Part shown: in pieces, positions 21,432 to 29,458 of the stretch
Layout: each line of letters starts with the position of its first letter
Numbering within the stretch: position 1 is the first letter of the stretch
Program-made: the position numbers and the translations under genes
Notes under the pieces: model-generated
What the model saw: only the letters and a program-made list of their open reading frames with translations
Told to the model about the DNA's origin: nothing
Database searches by the model: none
Source of the DNA: a virus
Length of the DNA stretch: 50,284 nucleotides
IMG/VR virus record: IMGVR_UViG_3300011114_000542
Span: 1-50,284 of that record
Reading direction: 5' to 3' (one strand)

Positions 21432-21594
21432 AAAAATAATAAAGACATTAACTGTATCAATATGGTTAATGTCTATGGTAGTTGTAATATACGATGCAAT
21501 TTCATATAATCTAGTACTGATTATATGTTTAATTCCTTTTATAATTGGAGCAAAATTATCTGTTGATTTTTTAAACAAAATAGATAATGCCTAA
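21421..21594 (+). CDS. Small two-pass membrane protein, 57 aa
   Basis: ATG 21421, TAA 21592-21594. After a basic start (MKNRKIIKTL) there are two hydrophobic segments (TVSIWLMSMVVVIYDAI and LVLIICLIPFIIGA) separated by a short turn. It overlaps the end of the preceding gene and the start of ninG. The topology is compatible with a holin-like or phage exclusion protein, but nothing else supports a lysis role. Confidence 0.65.
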   Translation: MKNRKIIKTLTVSIWLMSMVVVIYDAISYNLVLIICLIPFIIGAKLSVDFLNKIDNA

Positions 21595-22246
21595 ATGTAA
21601 ATCGTGCGGAGTCAAGTTTACTCCTACTAAATTTTTACAAAAGTTTTGTCTTCTTAATGATGAATGTCAAGATGCTGCTATTAAGTTCGTACTTGATAAT
21701 AATCGCCGATTAGCTGAAAAGAAAGAAAAAGACAAGTGGAATGAAGAGAAGAAATTAATCCTAGAGAAACTTAAAACGATGGGAGATTACGAAGCCGAAT
21801 TACAAACTGAAATTAATATCCTATGTAGAATGATAGATGGTCCACTAGGCTGTATATCGTGTGGCTCTAAAACAGGAAAGATGTCAGCGGGGCATTATCA
21901 TTCACGCGGTAAAAATACTACTCTTAGATTCAATTTAAACAATCTTCATCAACAATGTTTCCATTGTAACGGTCCAATGTCTGCAAATATCATAAACTAT
22001 AATCTGGGCTTAATTAAATGGTATAGCAAAGAATATCAAGATTACGTTGAGTATAAGTTACCTTTAGAGTTTCCTCTTCTTAAATGGACTAAAAACGACC
22101 TTATATTATGGAAAGCTCAAGTGGTGGCTTATAAGAAAGAAGTTGCTAAGTTAGAGTTTCCATTATCGGCGGAGGATAGATTATATTGGCGCGGATATTA
22201 CAACGAGAAAATAGGTATCTATAAAACTAATTCAAACTTGAGTTAA
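21587..22246 (+). CDS. ninG: NinG recombination protein
   Basis: 219 residues, typical for NinG (lambda Rap). N-terminal zinc motif 'CKSCGVKFTP ... FC ... C' (MPKCKSCG), a charged helical middle (NRRLAEKKEKDKWNEEKK), then the HNH-type core 'CISCGSKTGKMSAGHYHSRG' with 'LNNLHQQCFHCN' and a C-terminal helical domain. NinG/Rap is a structure-specific endonuclease that resolves recombination intermediates. All cysteines and histidines of the core are present. Its last codons form a copy of the 18-bp palindrome. Confidence 0.9.
   Translation: MPKCKSCGVKFTPTKFLQKFCLLNDECQDAAIKFVLDNNRRLAEKKEKDKWNEEKKLILEKLKTMGDYEAELQTEINILCRMIDGPLGCISCGSKTGKMSAGHYHSRGKNTTLRFNLNNLHQQCFHCNGPMSANIINYNLGLIKWYSKEYQDYVEYKLPLEFPLLKWTKNDLILWKAQVVAYKKEVAKLEFPLSAEDRLYWRGYYNEKIGIYKTNSNLS
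22228..22245. repeat. 18-bp palindrome TAATTCAAACTTGAGTTA
   Basis: Spans the ninG 3' end and lies 8 bp upstream of the GTAACC box at 22254. Confidence 0.75.
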
Positions 22247-22253
22247 AAAAAGT

Positions 22254-22277
22254 GTAACCTTTTACATTAAGTATCGT
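22254..22277 (+). promoter_or_regulatory. GTAACC-N12-TATCGT promoter
   Basis: GTAACC (22254-22259), TATCGT (22272-22277) followed by ATAAAC; here the spacer is 12 bases. The ATG is at 22299. Confidence 0.65.
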
Positions 22278-22298
22278 ATAAACTTTAAATCAAAAACA

Positions 22299-22523
22299 AT
22301 GGGACAATTAGATTGGGTTCAAATATTAGTTAAGAACGGATTTTTATCAGCTAAACAACACGTTTATTTTAATAAAGAACATAAAATAGGCGCTTGGATT
22401 GGGACGGTTACGGGTTATAATTGGGTATGTTACATAGCTTCATTTGATAAAGATGATGGAGAAAATGTTTTTAATGAAAAAGAATTTAAGAAAAAATTAA
22501 ATAATATAATCAAAAACAAATAA
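22299..22523 (+). CDS. Small hypothetical protein, 74 aa
   Basis: Begins MGQLDWVQILVKNGFLSAKQH. Beta-rich centre ('KIGAWIGTVTGYNWVCYIASF') and a Lys-rich tail. No family recognised. First gene of the transcript from 22254; 2 bp separate it from MazG. Confidence 0.65.
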   Translation: MGQLDWVQILVKNGFLSAKQHVYFNKEHKIGAWIGTVTGYNWVCYIASFDKDDGENVFNEKEFKKKLNNIIKNK

Positions 22524-22525
22524 TC

Positions 22526-22822
22526 ATGCAAGAAACAATCAAAAATGTAGTTCAATGGGCGGCGGATAAAAACCTATTGAAAAAAGAAAACTCTTACGCT
22601 CAAATGACTAAAGTAACAGAAGAAGTAGGAGAAGTAGCATCTGCATTACTTAAAGGTGATGAAAGAGCTTTAATTGATGGAATCGGAGATGTAGTAGTAA
22701 CTCTTATTATCCTAGCAGAACAAAACGGACTTGGACTAGAAGGATGTTTAGAAGCTGCTTGGTTAGAGATTTCTGAACGTAAAGGAAAAACTGAAGGCGG
22801 TGTCTTTAGAAAGGAGGCTTAG
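22526..22822 (+). CDS. MazG-like NTP pyrophosphohydrolase (phage type), 98 aa
   Basis: Compact MazG domain: metal-binding helix 'KVTEEVGEVASALLKGDE' (E-E-x-x-E) and the downstream 'IDGIGDVVVTLIILAEQNGL' (G-D helix), ending 'WLEISERKGKTEGGVFRKEA'. Phage MazG enzymes hydrolyse NTPs or ppGpp-related nucleotides and are thought to keep host metabolism active during infection. This is the second MazG in the window and is about 30 residues shorter than the cassette-borne one. It is followed without gap by 22823. Confidence 0.9.
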   Translation: MQETIKNVVQWAADKNLLKKENSYAQMTKVTEEVGEVASALLKGDERALIDGIGDVVVTLIILAEQNGLGLEGCLEAAWLEISERKGKTEGGVFRKEA

Positions 22823-23050
22823 ATGAAAGATGTTGATATTTGGTATTTAAAAGAATACTCTAAAGAACCAAAACCATTCTCTACTACAAAGCCAGTAGAA
22901 AATATATGCGAGTCAGATATTCAGCAAGTCCGCGATTGGAAAAATAAAGTCATAGAAATACGCGATACAAAGAAAGGAACTCCCGTGTATGTATTTTGGG
23001 ATTTAGAGGCAAAGCGAATTGTTGAATTTTTACTCAAATTTTCAGAATAA
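22823..23050 (+). CDS. Small hypothetical protein, 75 aa
   Basis: Begins MKDVDIWYLKEYSKEPKPF directly after the MazG stop. The C-terminus 'GTPVYVFWDLEAKRIVEFLLKF' forms a strand-turn-helix. No family recognised. Confidence 0.6.
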   Translation: MKDVDIWYLKEYSKEPKPFSTTKPVENICESDIQQVRDWKNKVIEIRDTKKGTPVYVFWDLEAKRIVEFLLKFSE

Positions 23051-23110
23051 TATTTTGATAATAAATACAAATAGTTTAATTTTATAACCACAAAACAAAA
23101 GCAAAGAAAA

Positions 23111-23227
23111 ATGAGCAAACTAAAAGTGTCAAAACGAATCGAGTGCTTAAAAGCATGGATGACAGAAAACAAATTCCCTAAAGTTAAATTATCAACCTCT
23201 AATACTATTAATTATGAAAGAAAATAG
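23111..23227 (+). CDS. Tiny basic protein, 38 aa
   Basis: ATG 23111 after an A-rich leader (AAAACAAAAGCAAAGAAAA), TAG 23225-23227. It begins MSKLKVSKRIECLKAWM and is rich in Lys. It overlaps the start of the GroES-like gene by 14 bp. The leader is the best evidence that it is translated. Confidence 0.45.
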   Translation: MSKLKVSKRIECLKAWMTENKFPKVKLSTSNTINYERK

Positions 23228-23732
23228 TACATTAGAGCGCATCCAATCAATCAAGATAGAAAAGCATATACTTGATTTAGAAGTTCCTGTAATACCTCTT
23301 AGAGATAAGATTATTCTACAAAAAATTACTACTCAACAAATGACAGCAGGTGGATTATTGTTAGTAGAAGGAAACAAATCTAACCGCCCAATGGGAAGAG
23401 TTATTGCATTTGGACCACAATGTTCAGATTACATCAAGAAAGGATTAGTTGTTGTTCACGACAGTATATACACCCCTTTAGTTCTTAATGGAATAGACTA
23501 CATTATGATTAATGAGAATTTTGTAGATTGTGTAGTGGCGGATGAGAAGCAAGTACACGTTCCCGTAACTCCATTAACAGGAGATGATATTAGAAAGGCT
23601 GAGAAGATAAGCAATGTAGATAGAGTGAGAAAGATGAGTGCTGTTAAGTATGAAAATACAATGGACGAGATAAATGAGAAGGCCAAAGACAGAGCAAAGA
23701 ATCCTACAATCTCTAAATACAAAAGAAAATGA
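23214..23732 (+). CDS. GroES-like co-chaperonin, 172 aa
   Basis: Residues about 20-120 match the Cpn10 fold: 'VPVIPLRDKIILQKITTQQMTAGGLLLVEG' corresponds to the GroES N-terminal strand and mobile loop (with the T-A-G-G-L/I-L/V-L motif that contacts GroEL), followed by 'GRVIAFGPQ', 'KGLVVVHD' and 'IMINENFVDCVVADE'. The C-terminal ~60 residues are a basic extension not present in GroES. Phage GroES analogues such as T4 gp31 adapt host GroEL to fold the capsid protein; I infer the same role here. Its end overlaps the next gene by 4 bp. Confidence 0.85.
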   Translation: MKENSTLERIQSIKIEKHILDLEVPVIPLRDKIILQKITTQQMTAGGLLLVEGNKSNRPMGRVIAFGPQCSDYIKKGLVVVHDSIYTPLVLNGIDYIMINENFVDCVVADEKQVHVPVTPLTGDDIRKAEKISNVDRVRKMSAVKYENTMDEINEKAKDRAKNPTISKYKRK

Positions 23733-24124
23733 TTAAAGTAACCCCTGAAGAACTAGCCAAACAATTAAATGGTTTTGATGTAGATGATAGCTTTACAAAA
23801 AGTGTTATCAATATCGCTAAAAACAGCAATCTAGTTATAGTATCTGCCATAGGTGATGACACTATAATATTCAGTGGTTCTTTAAAGGATGAGTTTGATT
23901 TACTTCATGGCGGACAGATATTTATGGCTAAAGAAGGTGATGAGTATATCCCTTACAGAAAACAAAGCATAGATAAATCGAGAAAGGTAATAGAAGTATT
24001 TTGGGATAAACATAGCCTATTCAAATGGAAGTTCTTAACTCTTATCAAACACGTTACTTATGATTTAAAAAAAGATGGTAAAAGTTTCTGTAAAGGAATC
24101 ATATTTAGTCTAAATGATGTTTAA
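23729..24124 (+). CDS. Conserved phage hypothetical, 131 aa
   Basis: Begins MIKVTPEELAKQLNGFDVDDSF. The pattern 'LVIVSAIGDDTIIFSGSLKDEFDLLHGGQIF', a central Trp and 'CKGIIFSL' at the C-terminus is that of a small protein seen in many tailed phages of unrelated hosts; its function is unknown. It is the last gene of the rightward block, before the convergence terminator. Confidence 0.75.
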   Translation: MIKVTPEELAKQLNGFDVDDSFTKSVINIAKNSNLVIVSAIGDDTIIFSGSLKDEFDLLHGGQIFMAKEGDEYIPYRKQSIDKSRKVIEVFWDKHSLFKWKFLTLIKHVTYDLKKDGKSFCKGIIFSLNDV

Positions 24125-24225
24125 AAAACTCGTCCAAGGTGCGCACAGGACCGTAACAATAGCATTCCCTTAATCTATTCCTAAAGTAAGTTAATGTAAG
24201 CTATCCGAATCGTAAGTCGGTAATT

Positions 24226-24252
24226 AACCCTCCTTAAAAAAGAGGGTTTTTT
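24226..24252 (+). terminator. Convergence-point terminator
   Basis: AACCCTC (24226-24232) and GAGGGTT (24242-24248) with a 9-base loop, then TTTTTTG. It faces the early region. In the minus direction the stem is the same but the T-run comes from the loop side, so it is weaker there. Confidence 0.75.
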
Positions 24253-24253
24253 G

Positions 24254-25369
24254 TTATAATCCCGCTGCTGTTAATGCCTTGATTTGTTTAGCTAATTTCT
24301 CTATATCAGCTACTAACTTACCATAACTATCTGCTGTAGTATGCGTAGTCTTTAATTCATCCCAAACACTTGTTGGGATATTGCCAAGTAAATTACCTAG
24401 TATCTCTCCTGCTTGTCCAGATGTGTAAGAACCTGGTAATAATGTACTCCAAGGGTCAGCTACACTTCCCATATTATTCATTATCTCTCCCATAGTTCCT
24501 GCATTATCAAAAGATGCTGCTACACTATTCCAAATAGCTGCTCCTACGTTATCTGTAGTTAACCCTGTTCCTGTAACTACAATATCAATACTCATATCGG
24601 CAGTTGCAGAAATACCTCCTGTTAAGATTCCACTACCTATTAAATCAACAATCATATTAGCAAACGCGGTAATATTTCCTGTTAAAGTTCCTGTACCTGT
24701 CATAGAACAAGTTGGGTGTAATTGTCCTGTTATGCCAGCAGTCATAGTAGAACTACCCGTCATGTTACATAGCATCGAAACTAATAAAGAAGCATCGGCA
24801 CTTAGTGTACCGCTACCTGTCATAGCGCAAAGCATATTATAGAATAAAGAAGCGTCTCCTGTTAAAGTTCCACTACCTGTAGCATTAAAAACAATATTAC
24901 CATTACCTGTTATATCTGCTGATATTCCACCACTTCCTGTAACCGCTATTGTAATATTACCTGTAGCTGTTATCGAAGAAGTAAATGTATTACTACCTGT
25001 TAAAGCACATAATAAGTTGCCTAATCCATATATAGTAGCAGTCATACTACCGCTTCCCGTCATAGCTATACTTGTTGGCTGTTGTGGTATTAAAGATTGC
25101 GTAACCGTTCCTATACCTAAAGAACGCATAGCCATTCCTCCTGATACTTGTGGTATAATCCAAGCAATAGTCCCTTGAGGAACACTTGATGTAAACAATA
25201 TATGTGTAGATACTAATACATTAGATGCAGTATTAACTACAGAGGAGTCATTATAAAACATACCTCTTGACATTCCAGATTGATTATAAGCACTTCTATC
25301 ACACGTAGAAGTTCCTGCTCTCCATTTACCTGGACATTTATTTAATACACTATAATTACCTAATAACAT
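24254..25369 (-). CDS. Virion fibre-like protein with eight 20-residue repeats, 371 aa
   Basis: The N-terminal ~100 residues are a separate beta-rich domain with several Cys (KCPGKWRAGTSTC). Residues 103-262 are eight consecutive 20-residue units, each close to MTGSGTLTGDIS-x4-NMLCA. This regularity suggests a beta-helix or collagen-like stacked fibre. The C-terminal part ('VGAAIWNSVAASFDNAGTMGEIMNNMG'; 'PTSVWDELKTTHTTADSYGKLVADIEKL') is a motif found at the ends of phage head or tail fibres, with a terminal coiled coil for trimerisation. It is the promoter-distal gene of the virion operon and a candidate receptor-binding or decoration protein. Confidence 0.8.
   Translation of the reverse strand: MLLGNYSVLNKCPGKWRAGTSTCDRSAYNQSGMSRGMFYNDSSVVNTASNVLVSTHILFTSSVPQGTIAWIIPQVSGGMAMRSLGIGTVTQSLIPQQPTSIAMTGSGSMTATIYGLGNLLCALTGSNTFTSSITATGNITIAVTGSGGISADITGNGNIVFNATGSGTLTGDASLFYNMLCAMTGSGTLSADASLLVSMLCNMTGSSTMTAGITGQLHPTCSMTGTGTLTGNITAFANMIVDLIGSGILTGGISATADMSIDIVVTGTGLTTDNVGAAIWNSVAASFDNAGTMGEIMNNMGSVADPWSTLLPGSYTSGQAGEILGNLLGNIPTSVWDELKTTHTTADSYGKLVADIEKLAKQIKALTAAGL
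24584..25063 (-). repeat. 480-bp block of eight 60-bp coding repeats
   Basis: Tandem 60-bp units encode the eight 20-residue MTGSG repeats; CCTGT(C/T)A-type sequences recur on the plus strand about every 60 bp. Confidence 0.8.
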
Positions 25370-25530
25370 TATTGTAGTCTTATTTTTTCAGCTAACTCAT
25401 CGTAACCTAATGTTTCTAATAACTTAGCGTCAATTTCTTTTTGTAATGAAATCATTTCTGACATTATCTTAAAAGCATCCCATCCTTCTTCTACTGCTAA
25501 TTTAGCTATTTCTAAAAATTGTTTATTCAT
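25369..25530 (-). CDS. Small helical protein, 53 aa
   Basis: ATG at 25528-25530 and TAA at 25369-25371, overlapping the start of the fibre gene (TAATG), which implies coupled translation. It begins MNKQFLEIAKLAVEEGWDAF and is a nearly continuous amphipathic helix, so it may form a coiled-coil with itself or with the fibre. No family recognised. Confidence 0.7.
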   Translation of the reverse strand: MNKQFLEIAKLAVEEGWDAFKIMSEMISLQKEIDAKLLETLGYDELAEKIRLQ

Positions 25531-25534
25531 AATA

Positions 25535-26371
25535 TTATATATACTTAAATTCGTAATTCTTAACTTTTTTTCTTTTACCTAATAAAACATTATAAACATT
25601 TCCAGAAGGCAAATTAAGTTGTTTACTAGCCGCTAAAGCTGATTCATAAATAATCCCATTATTTATACACATTACTTGTTTTCTATTCCATGCAACTCTT
25701 CCTTTTGCCGAATTAGACATTCTAATTTTAGACTCCTCGGAATGTTTTTTATTTAGAAAAGGATGCTTATTGTTTTTTAAATAATCTTTATTTTTAATGC
25801 TTATTTTTTCTCTAGTTTCACTACTTACCAAATGAAATTTAAGTGTATTTGATATTTTTTCTTTTGTTTTAAATGATACCACTTTTCCTTTCTGAGATTT
25901 AGATATTTTATCTTTAGTCTCTTCTGTTATTACTCTTAATTTTCTTTTTTCACTTAATTTATTCTTATGCTCTTCCGTAAATAATTTACCGAAATTCGGA
26001 TGCGATTCTTTTGAATATTTACCAGTTAAAGATTTAGATATTTTTTCTCTAGTTTCTTTAGAAATATCTTTATTATTATTTCCGCCACCCTCTTTATTAT
26101 ATCCATAAACACTATTCGTAGAGCCAAATTTGGTTATCCAATAAATCTCTTGTGTATCTAATAAATTAATATCACTTACACTATCTATAATACTAAAAAC
26201 AAAAGCACATTCTTTATATTTATTCCAAGCAGATTGCAAGTGTTTATTACCGTGTACGCTTCTTCTTAATCTACTTAAATGATGTTTCCATCTTTCATTT
26301 ACATTTGACAATTTAGTTTGTCCAATATAAACTTTATTATTTTCAGTATTTAATATTTTATAAATATACAT
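25535..26371 (-). CDS. GIY-YIG homing endonuclease with NUMOD3 repeats, 278 aa
   Basis: N-terminal GIY-YIG domain: YIYKI (2-6), VYIGQT (14-19), catalytic Arg in the 'ERWKHHLS' helix and Glu in 'DTQEIYWI'. A long middle region is made of repeated NUMOD3-type units 'S-x-E-T-R/K-E/D-K-I-S-x-S-x-K-G/T-K' (five or more), which bind DNA in phage homing nucleases. The C-terminus 'MCINNGIIYESALAASKQLNLPSGNVYNVLLGKRK' is a NUMOD1/HTH-type recognition domain. It sits within the virion operon with 1 bp to the upstream gene, like T4 Seg nucleases: a mobile gene, not a virion component. Confidence 0.88.
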   Translation of the reverse strand: MYIYKILNTENNKVYIGQTKLSNVNERWKHHLSRLRRSVHGNKHLQSAWNKYKECAFVFSIIDSVSDINLLDTQEIYWITKFGSTNSVYGYNKEGGGNNNKDISKETREKISKSLTGKYSKESHPNFGKLFTEEHKNKLSEKRKLRVITEETKDKISKSQKGKVVSFKTKEKISNTLKFHLVSSETREKISIKNKDYLKNNKHPFLNKKHSEESKIRMSNSAKGRVAWNRKQVMCINNGIIYESALAASKQLNLPSGNVYNVLLGKRKKVKNYEFKYI

Positions 26372-26372
26372 A

Positions 26373-27548
26373 TTAAGCCCAAGCTAAATCAAGGTGTCCA
26401 ATAATAGCAGAGTTAACTGGGGTAGCTGCCCCATTATAAATCATTAGCACTAAATTTGCTCCATCATATACTCTAGGTAAACTAGGCACTTGATTCATTA
26501 AATCTCTCTCTGAAGCTACACCTAATGTAGTAATAGGCAACGTTAATAACGGCACCGCTAATCCTAGACTAAATTCTCCTGATGTATAAGTAGCTGATAA
26601 TTGAACGTTATCCACTTTTGCAATACCACTATCTCCAGCAGCTAAAGGCATAAATGGACCATACTTACCAACACCTGTTCCACTATATAATACTAATCCA
26701 TTTGCAGCAGCAGTCTTACCTACAGGTAATACACCTGGAGTAGTTTTACCTGTTGCTTGAGCAGAGTTGGTATAAGATGCTAAACTTAAATTTGGAGTAC
26801 CTGCTCCTAATGGAGTTGCGTTATTAGCCCACATAAAAGCTTGAACTCCTGCCCCATTTGTATATCTTGGTAATAGTGTAACCAATGTATTTGTACCTGA
26901 ACCTGAACCATTAGTAATACCTACTGCTGTTCCTGCTACAGCATTAGCATAAGATGTAGCTACTTTAATTGTAGTATCTGTAAGCTTAATTACATAGTAA
27001 TCTGTTGCTGCTGATAAACCTGTTGGTAATACACCTGAAGTTGTAAATTGAACTCTTGTATATGGTAATAAGTTAATGTTAATATTACCATTTGTACTAA
27101 CCGTTGTTAATGTATCTGTAGCAGTACAAGTAATTGTACTAAAACTCATTAACGTATTAGTTAATGCTTGAGATGTAATAGTAGTTGTAGTAGTCACTCT
27201 ATAAAACCCGATTAAATCAACTAACATTAACACACAAGGCGCTGTTGTAGCAGCAGCAGTAAATCCACTTGCATTAATAATACTCTTATAAGAAGGAGTT
27301 ACGTTACCTCCGTGTGGAATACCCCCACCATTTGTTGTAGAATCATATACTGGCTGAAACAGTAAGTTAGTTCCTGCATTATATATAGCATCAGCGCCAG
27401 GATTACCTGCTCCTCTAGCCATACAAAACCATTCACCTGCTACTGCGGCAGTTGTTGGCAAGAAATTTTTGTTCCAGTCGCTTCTAAATCTTTGTCCTAA
27501 AGATGAAACTGCATTAATAAATTGGTCCATTGATGAAAAACCTGGCAT
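26373..27548 (-). CDS. Structural protein paralogue with an inserted beta domain, 391 aa
   Basis: The N-terminus (SMDQFINAVSSLGQRFRSDWNKN) and the C-terminal part align with the product of 28317-29198. Shared blocks: 'GGGIPHGGNVTPSYKSI' vs 'GGIFHGSNVSPKVKYL', 'LPRYTNGAGVQAF' vs 'LPRYTDGSGVQMI', 'GPFMPLAAGDSGI' vs 'GPFIQLQAGDTGV', and 'LPSLPRVYDGANLVLMI'-type endings. Residues about 135-225 are absent from the paralogue and form a beta domain ('VQFTTSGVLPTGLSAATDYYVI ... GSGTNTLVTL') known as a module in many phage virion proteins. It may be a capsid, tail or decoration component; exact identity is not clear. Confidence 0.8.
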   Translation of the reverse strand: MPGFSSMDQFINAVSSLGQRFRSDWNKNFLPTTAAVAGEWFCMARGAGNPGADAIYNAGTNLLFQPVYDSTTNGGGIPHGGNVTPSYKSIINASGFTAAATTAPCVLMLVDLIGFYRVTTTTTITSQALTNTLMSFSTITCTATDTLTTVSTNGNININLLPYTRVQFTTSGVLPTGLSAATDYYVIKLTDTTIKVATSYANAVAGTAVGITNGSGSGTNTLVTLLPRYTNGAGVQAFMWANNATPLGAGTPNLSLASYTNSAQATGKTTPGVLPVGKTAAANGLVLYSGTGVGKYGPFMPLAAGDSGIAKVDNVQLSATYTSGEFSLGLAVPLLTLPITTLGVASERDLMNQVPSLPRVYDGANLVLMIYNGAATPVNSAIIGHLDLAWA

Positions 27549-27580
27549 AGTATTATGTTTTTAATTAGTAAAATGTTGTT

Positions 27581-28315
27581 TTATATAATATTATTTTTTA
27601 TTTTAAAATTATCATAGGCGTTTTTAGCTTCGTCTATTGAATTATACCTGCCAATATACTTATTTTTATTATTAAAAAAAATAATTGCCATATATTTACT
27701 CCTGTTTTTATCAAAACATATCCCTTTTTCTCCAGTACTTGTTTTTAATAAAAACATTTTACGTTTCCACTGTTCACTTTTAGGCTTTCTAAGTGATTTT
27801 TTATGAGATTCGCTTTTAGGTATTCCAATAGATTTAATTGACATTTTTTTCTTTGTACTCTCAGTATGTGACGTTCCGTTTCTATGATGTTCAATTCCGC
27901 ATTCATATCTATTTTTTAAAGATTTTGATATTTTAAGTGAATGTACTTCCGTTTTCTTTCTACCCTTACCCGCTACAGATAATTTTATCCTTGTTGATTC
28001 CGATATAATTTTATTCTTAGTGCCGCCAGAATCTTTATTGTATCCGATTGATTCTTTTAATGAATTATATAAATTAATATATAAAATCTCAAATTTATCT
28101 AAGTCTGATATGTTACATTTATGCAAGACTGAAAAACAAAAAGACGATTCTTTATATTTATTAAAAGAATTTTGTAAGTGAGAATTAAAATGCTTTCCAT
28201 TTCTTAATCTACTTAAATGGTCTCTTTTTCTATTATATAAAGATTTAGTAGTTTGTCCAATATAAACTTTATTATTTATATCGTTTTTAATCATATATAT
28301 AGTGCCGTTATCCAT
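27581..28315 (-). CDS. GIY-YIG homing endonuclease with AP2-like C-terminus, 244 aa
   Basis: GIY-YIG domain at the N-terminus: TIYMI (4-8), VYIGQT (17-22), Arg in 'YNRKRDHL', Glu in 'DKFEILYI'. NUMOD3-like repeats follow ('ESTRIKLSVAGKGRKK', 'ESTKKKMSIKSIG'). The C-terminal ~50 residues 'GICFDKNRSKYMAIIFFNNKNKYIGRYNSIDEAKNAYD' match the AP2-type DNA-binding domain used by phage homing nucleases. It lies exactly between the two structural paralogues, which suggests that it arrived by homing near their conserved sequence. Confidence 0.88.
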   Translation of the reverse strand: MDNGTIYMIKNDINNKVYIGQTTKSLYNRKRDHLSRLRNGKHFNSHLQNSFNKYKESSFCFSVLHKCNISDLDKFEILYINLYNSLKESIGYNKDSGGTKNKIISESTRIKLSVAGKGRKKTEVHSLKISKSLKNRYECGIEHHRNGTSHTESTKKKMSIKSIGIPKSESHKKSLRKPKSEQWKRKMFLLKTSTGEKGICFDKNRSKYMAIIFFNNKNKYIGRYNSIDEAKNAYDNFKIKNNII

Positions 28316-28316
28316 T

Positions 28317-29198
28317 TTAATAAAATGTTGTTTTAATAGTTCCGTGTATTGCAGAAGCGTTTAACGTACCCTGCGGAAGGGTTAAAAATGACAAAAACGC
28401 ATCATCTTGTATAATTGGCATTACAGGAAAATCTTTCAAGTAATCTATTTCTACAGGAGCGTCAATACCTCTAATACTCATTTGAGCTAAAGGTTTAACT
28501 AATACTATACTAAATAGTCCCACATCCCCTACGCCATTCATAGTAACTGATTCAACTGACATTACACCAGTATCACCTGCTTGTAATTGTATAAATGGAC
28601 CTGTTGAATTACCTTTTGCGGTAGTAGATGTTTGTGCTGAATTAACGATGCTTCCATTTACAGAAACAGAGTTCTCTAAAACGTCAGGTGTTACTCTTCC
28701 TGATACTCCACTTGAATTTGTATAATTTATTGTAAAACTAGCTCCACCTACCCTAGAGGCATCTGATATAGCAATCATTTGTACGCCACTTCCATCTGTA
28801 TATCTAGGTAAGGTTGCAGTATTAGTCATTGTTTGAATATCAGTAACAGATTCATCTATTGTAGGGTAATATAATAGATAATCACATAATATCATTGGCA
28901 TAGGTAAAGCTGTTGCTGTTACACAAAACGCCATTAATTCTCTTAAATATTTTACTTTAGGAGATACGTTGCTGCCATGAAATATACCACCATCTGTGCT
29001 TTGTTTAACTTGTACTGCTATTAATGGCGCAGCATCAAACCAATATTTAGGTACGGGGTTTCCAGGGCTCATAGATAAATCAAACCAAATACCTACTGTA
29101 CTAACTTGGGTTGGAGATTTACGCCAAGTATAAAGACGAGAAGACCCATCAGTTACCTGAGAGTCTATCATATCTTTTACTTTAGTTAATCCAGCCAT
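28317..29198 (-). CDS. Structural protein paralogue (short form), 293 aa
   Basis: Paralogue of 26373-27548 without the inserted domain. It begins MAGLTKVKDMIDSQVTDGSS and has 'FHGSNVSPKVKYLRELMAFCVTATALPMPMILCDYLLYYP' and the shared 'LPRYTDGSGVQ' and 'LQAGDTGVMSVESV' blocks. Soluble, beta-rich with Ala/Thr/Ser composition typical of virion proteins. It may form rings or a decoration layer together with its paralogue; no direct evidence for which. Confidence 0.78.
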   Translation of the reverse strand: MAGLTKVKDMIDSQVTDGSSRLYTWRKSPTQVSTVGIWFDLSMSPGNPVPKYWFDAAPLIAVQVKQSTDGGIFHGSNVSPKVKYLRELMAFCVTATALPMPMILCDYLLYYPTIDESVTDIQTMTNTATLPRYTDGSGVQMIAISDASRVGGASFTINYTNSSGVSGRVTPDVLENSVSVNGSIVNSAQTSTTAKGNSTGPFIQLQAGDTGVMSVESVTMNGVGDVGLFSIVLVKPLAQMSIRGIDAPVEIDYLKDFPVMPIIQDDAFLSFLTLPQGTLNASAIHGTIKTTFY

Positions 29199-29199
29199 A

Positions 29200-29457
29200 T
29201 TAAATACTTCTACCTGTTAGCCAAGACAGTAATTGTCTAGCTGATACTTTCATTTTATAAACTACTTCTTCTGTTTGATTTAAAGAACCCACTCCTCTCA
29301 ATGTAACTTTACGTTTAGCATATACTATTGTATCGGCAGGACATTTACACGACCTTTCAATTATAGGTTCAATACCTTCTCCTTGTGGAATTACTTTAAC
29401 AGTAGCTTCACAAATAGAACACTCATATAGAGCAGGAAATTTCTCTTTTAAACTCAT
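29200..29457 (-). CDS. Small zinc-ribbon virion-operon protein, 85 aa
   Basis: Begins MSLKEKFPALYECSICEATVKV: C-x2-C at residues 13 and 16, and C-x-C at 37-39 (S-C-K-C), a possible zinc site. The C-terminus is basic with an amphipathic helix (SARQLLSWLTGRSI). It lies 1 bp from both neighbours. Function unknown. Confidence 0.7.
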   Translation of the reverse strand: MSLKEKFPALYECSICEATVKVIPQGEGIEPIIERSCKCPADTIVYAKRKVTLRGVGSLNQTEEVVYKMKVSARQLLSWLTGRSI

Positions 29458-29458
29458 A

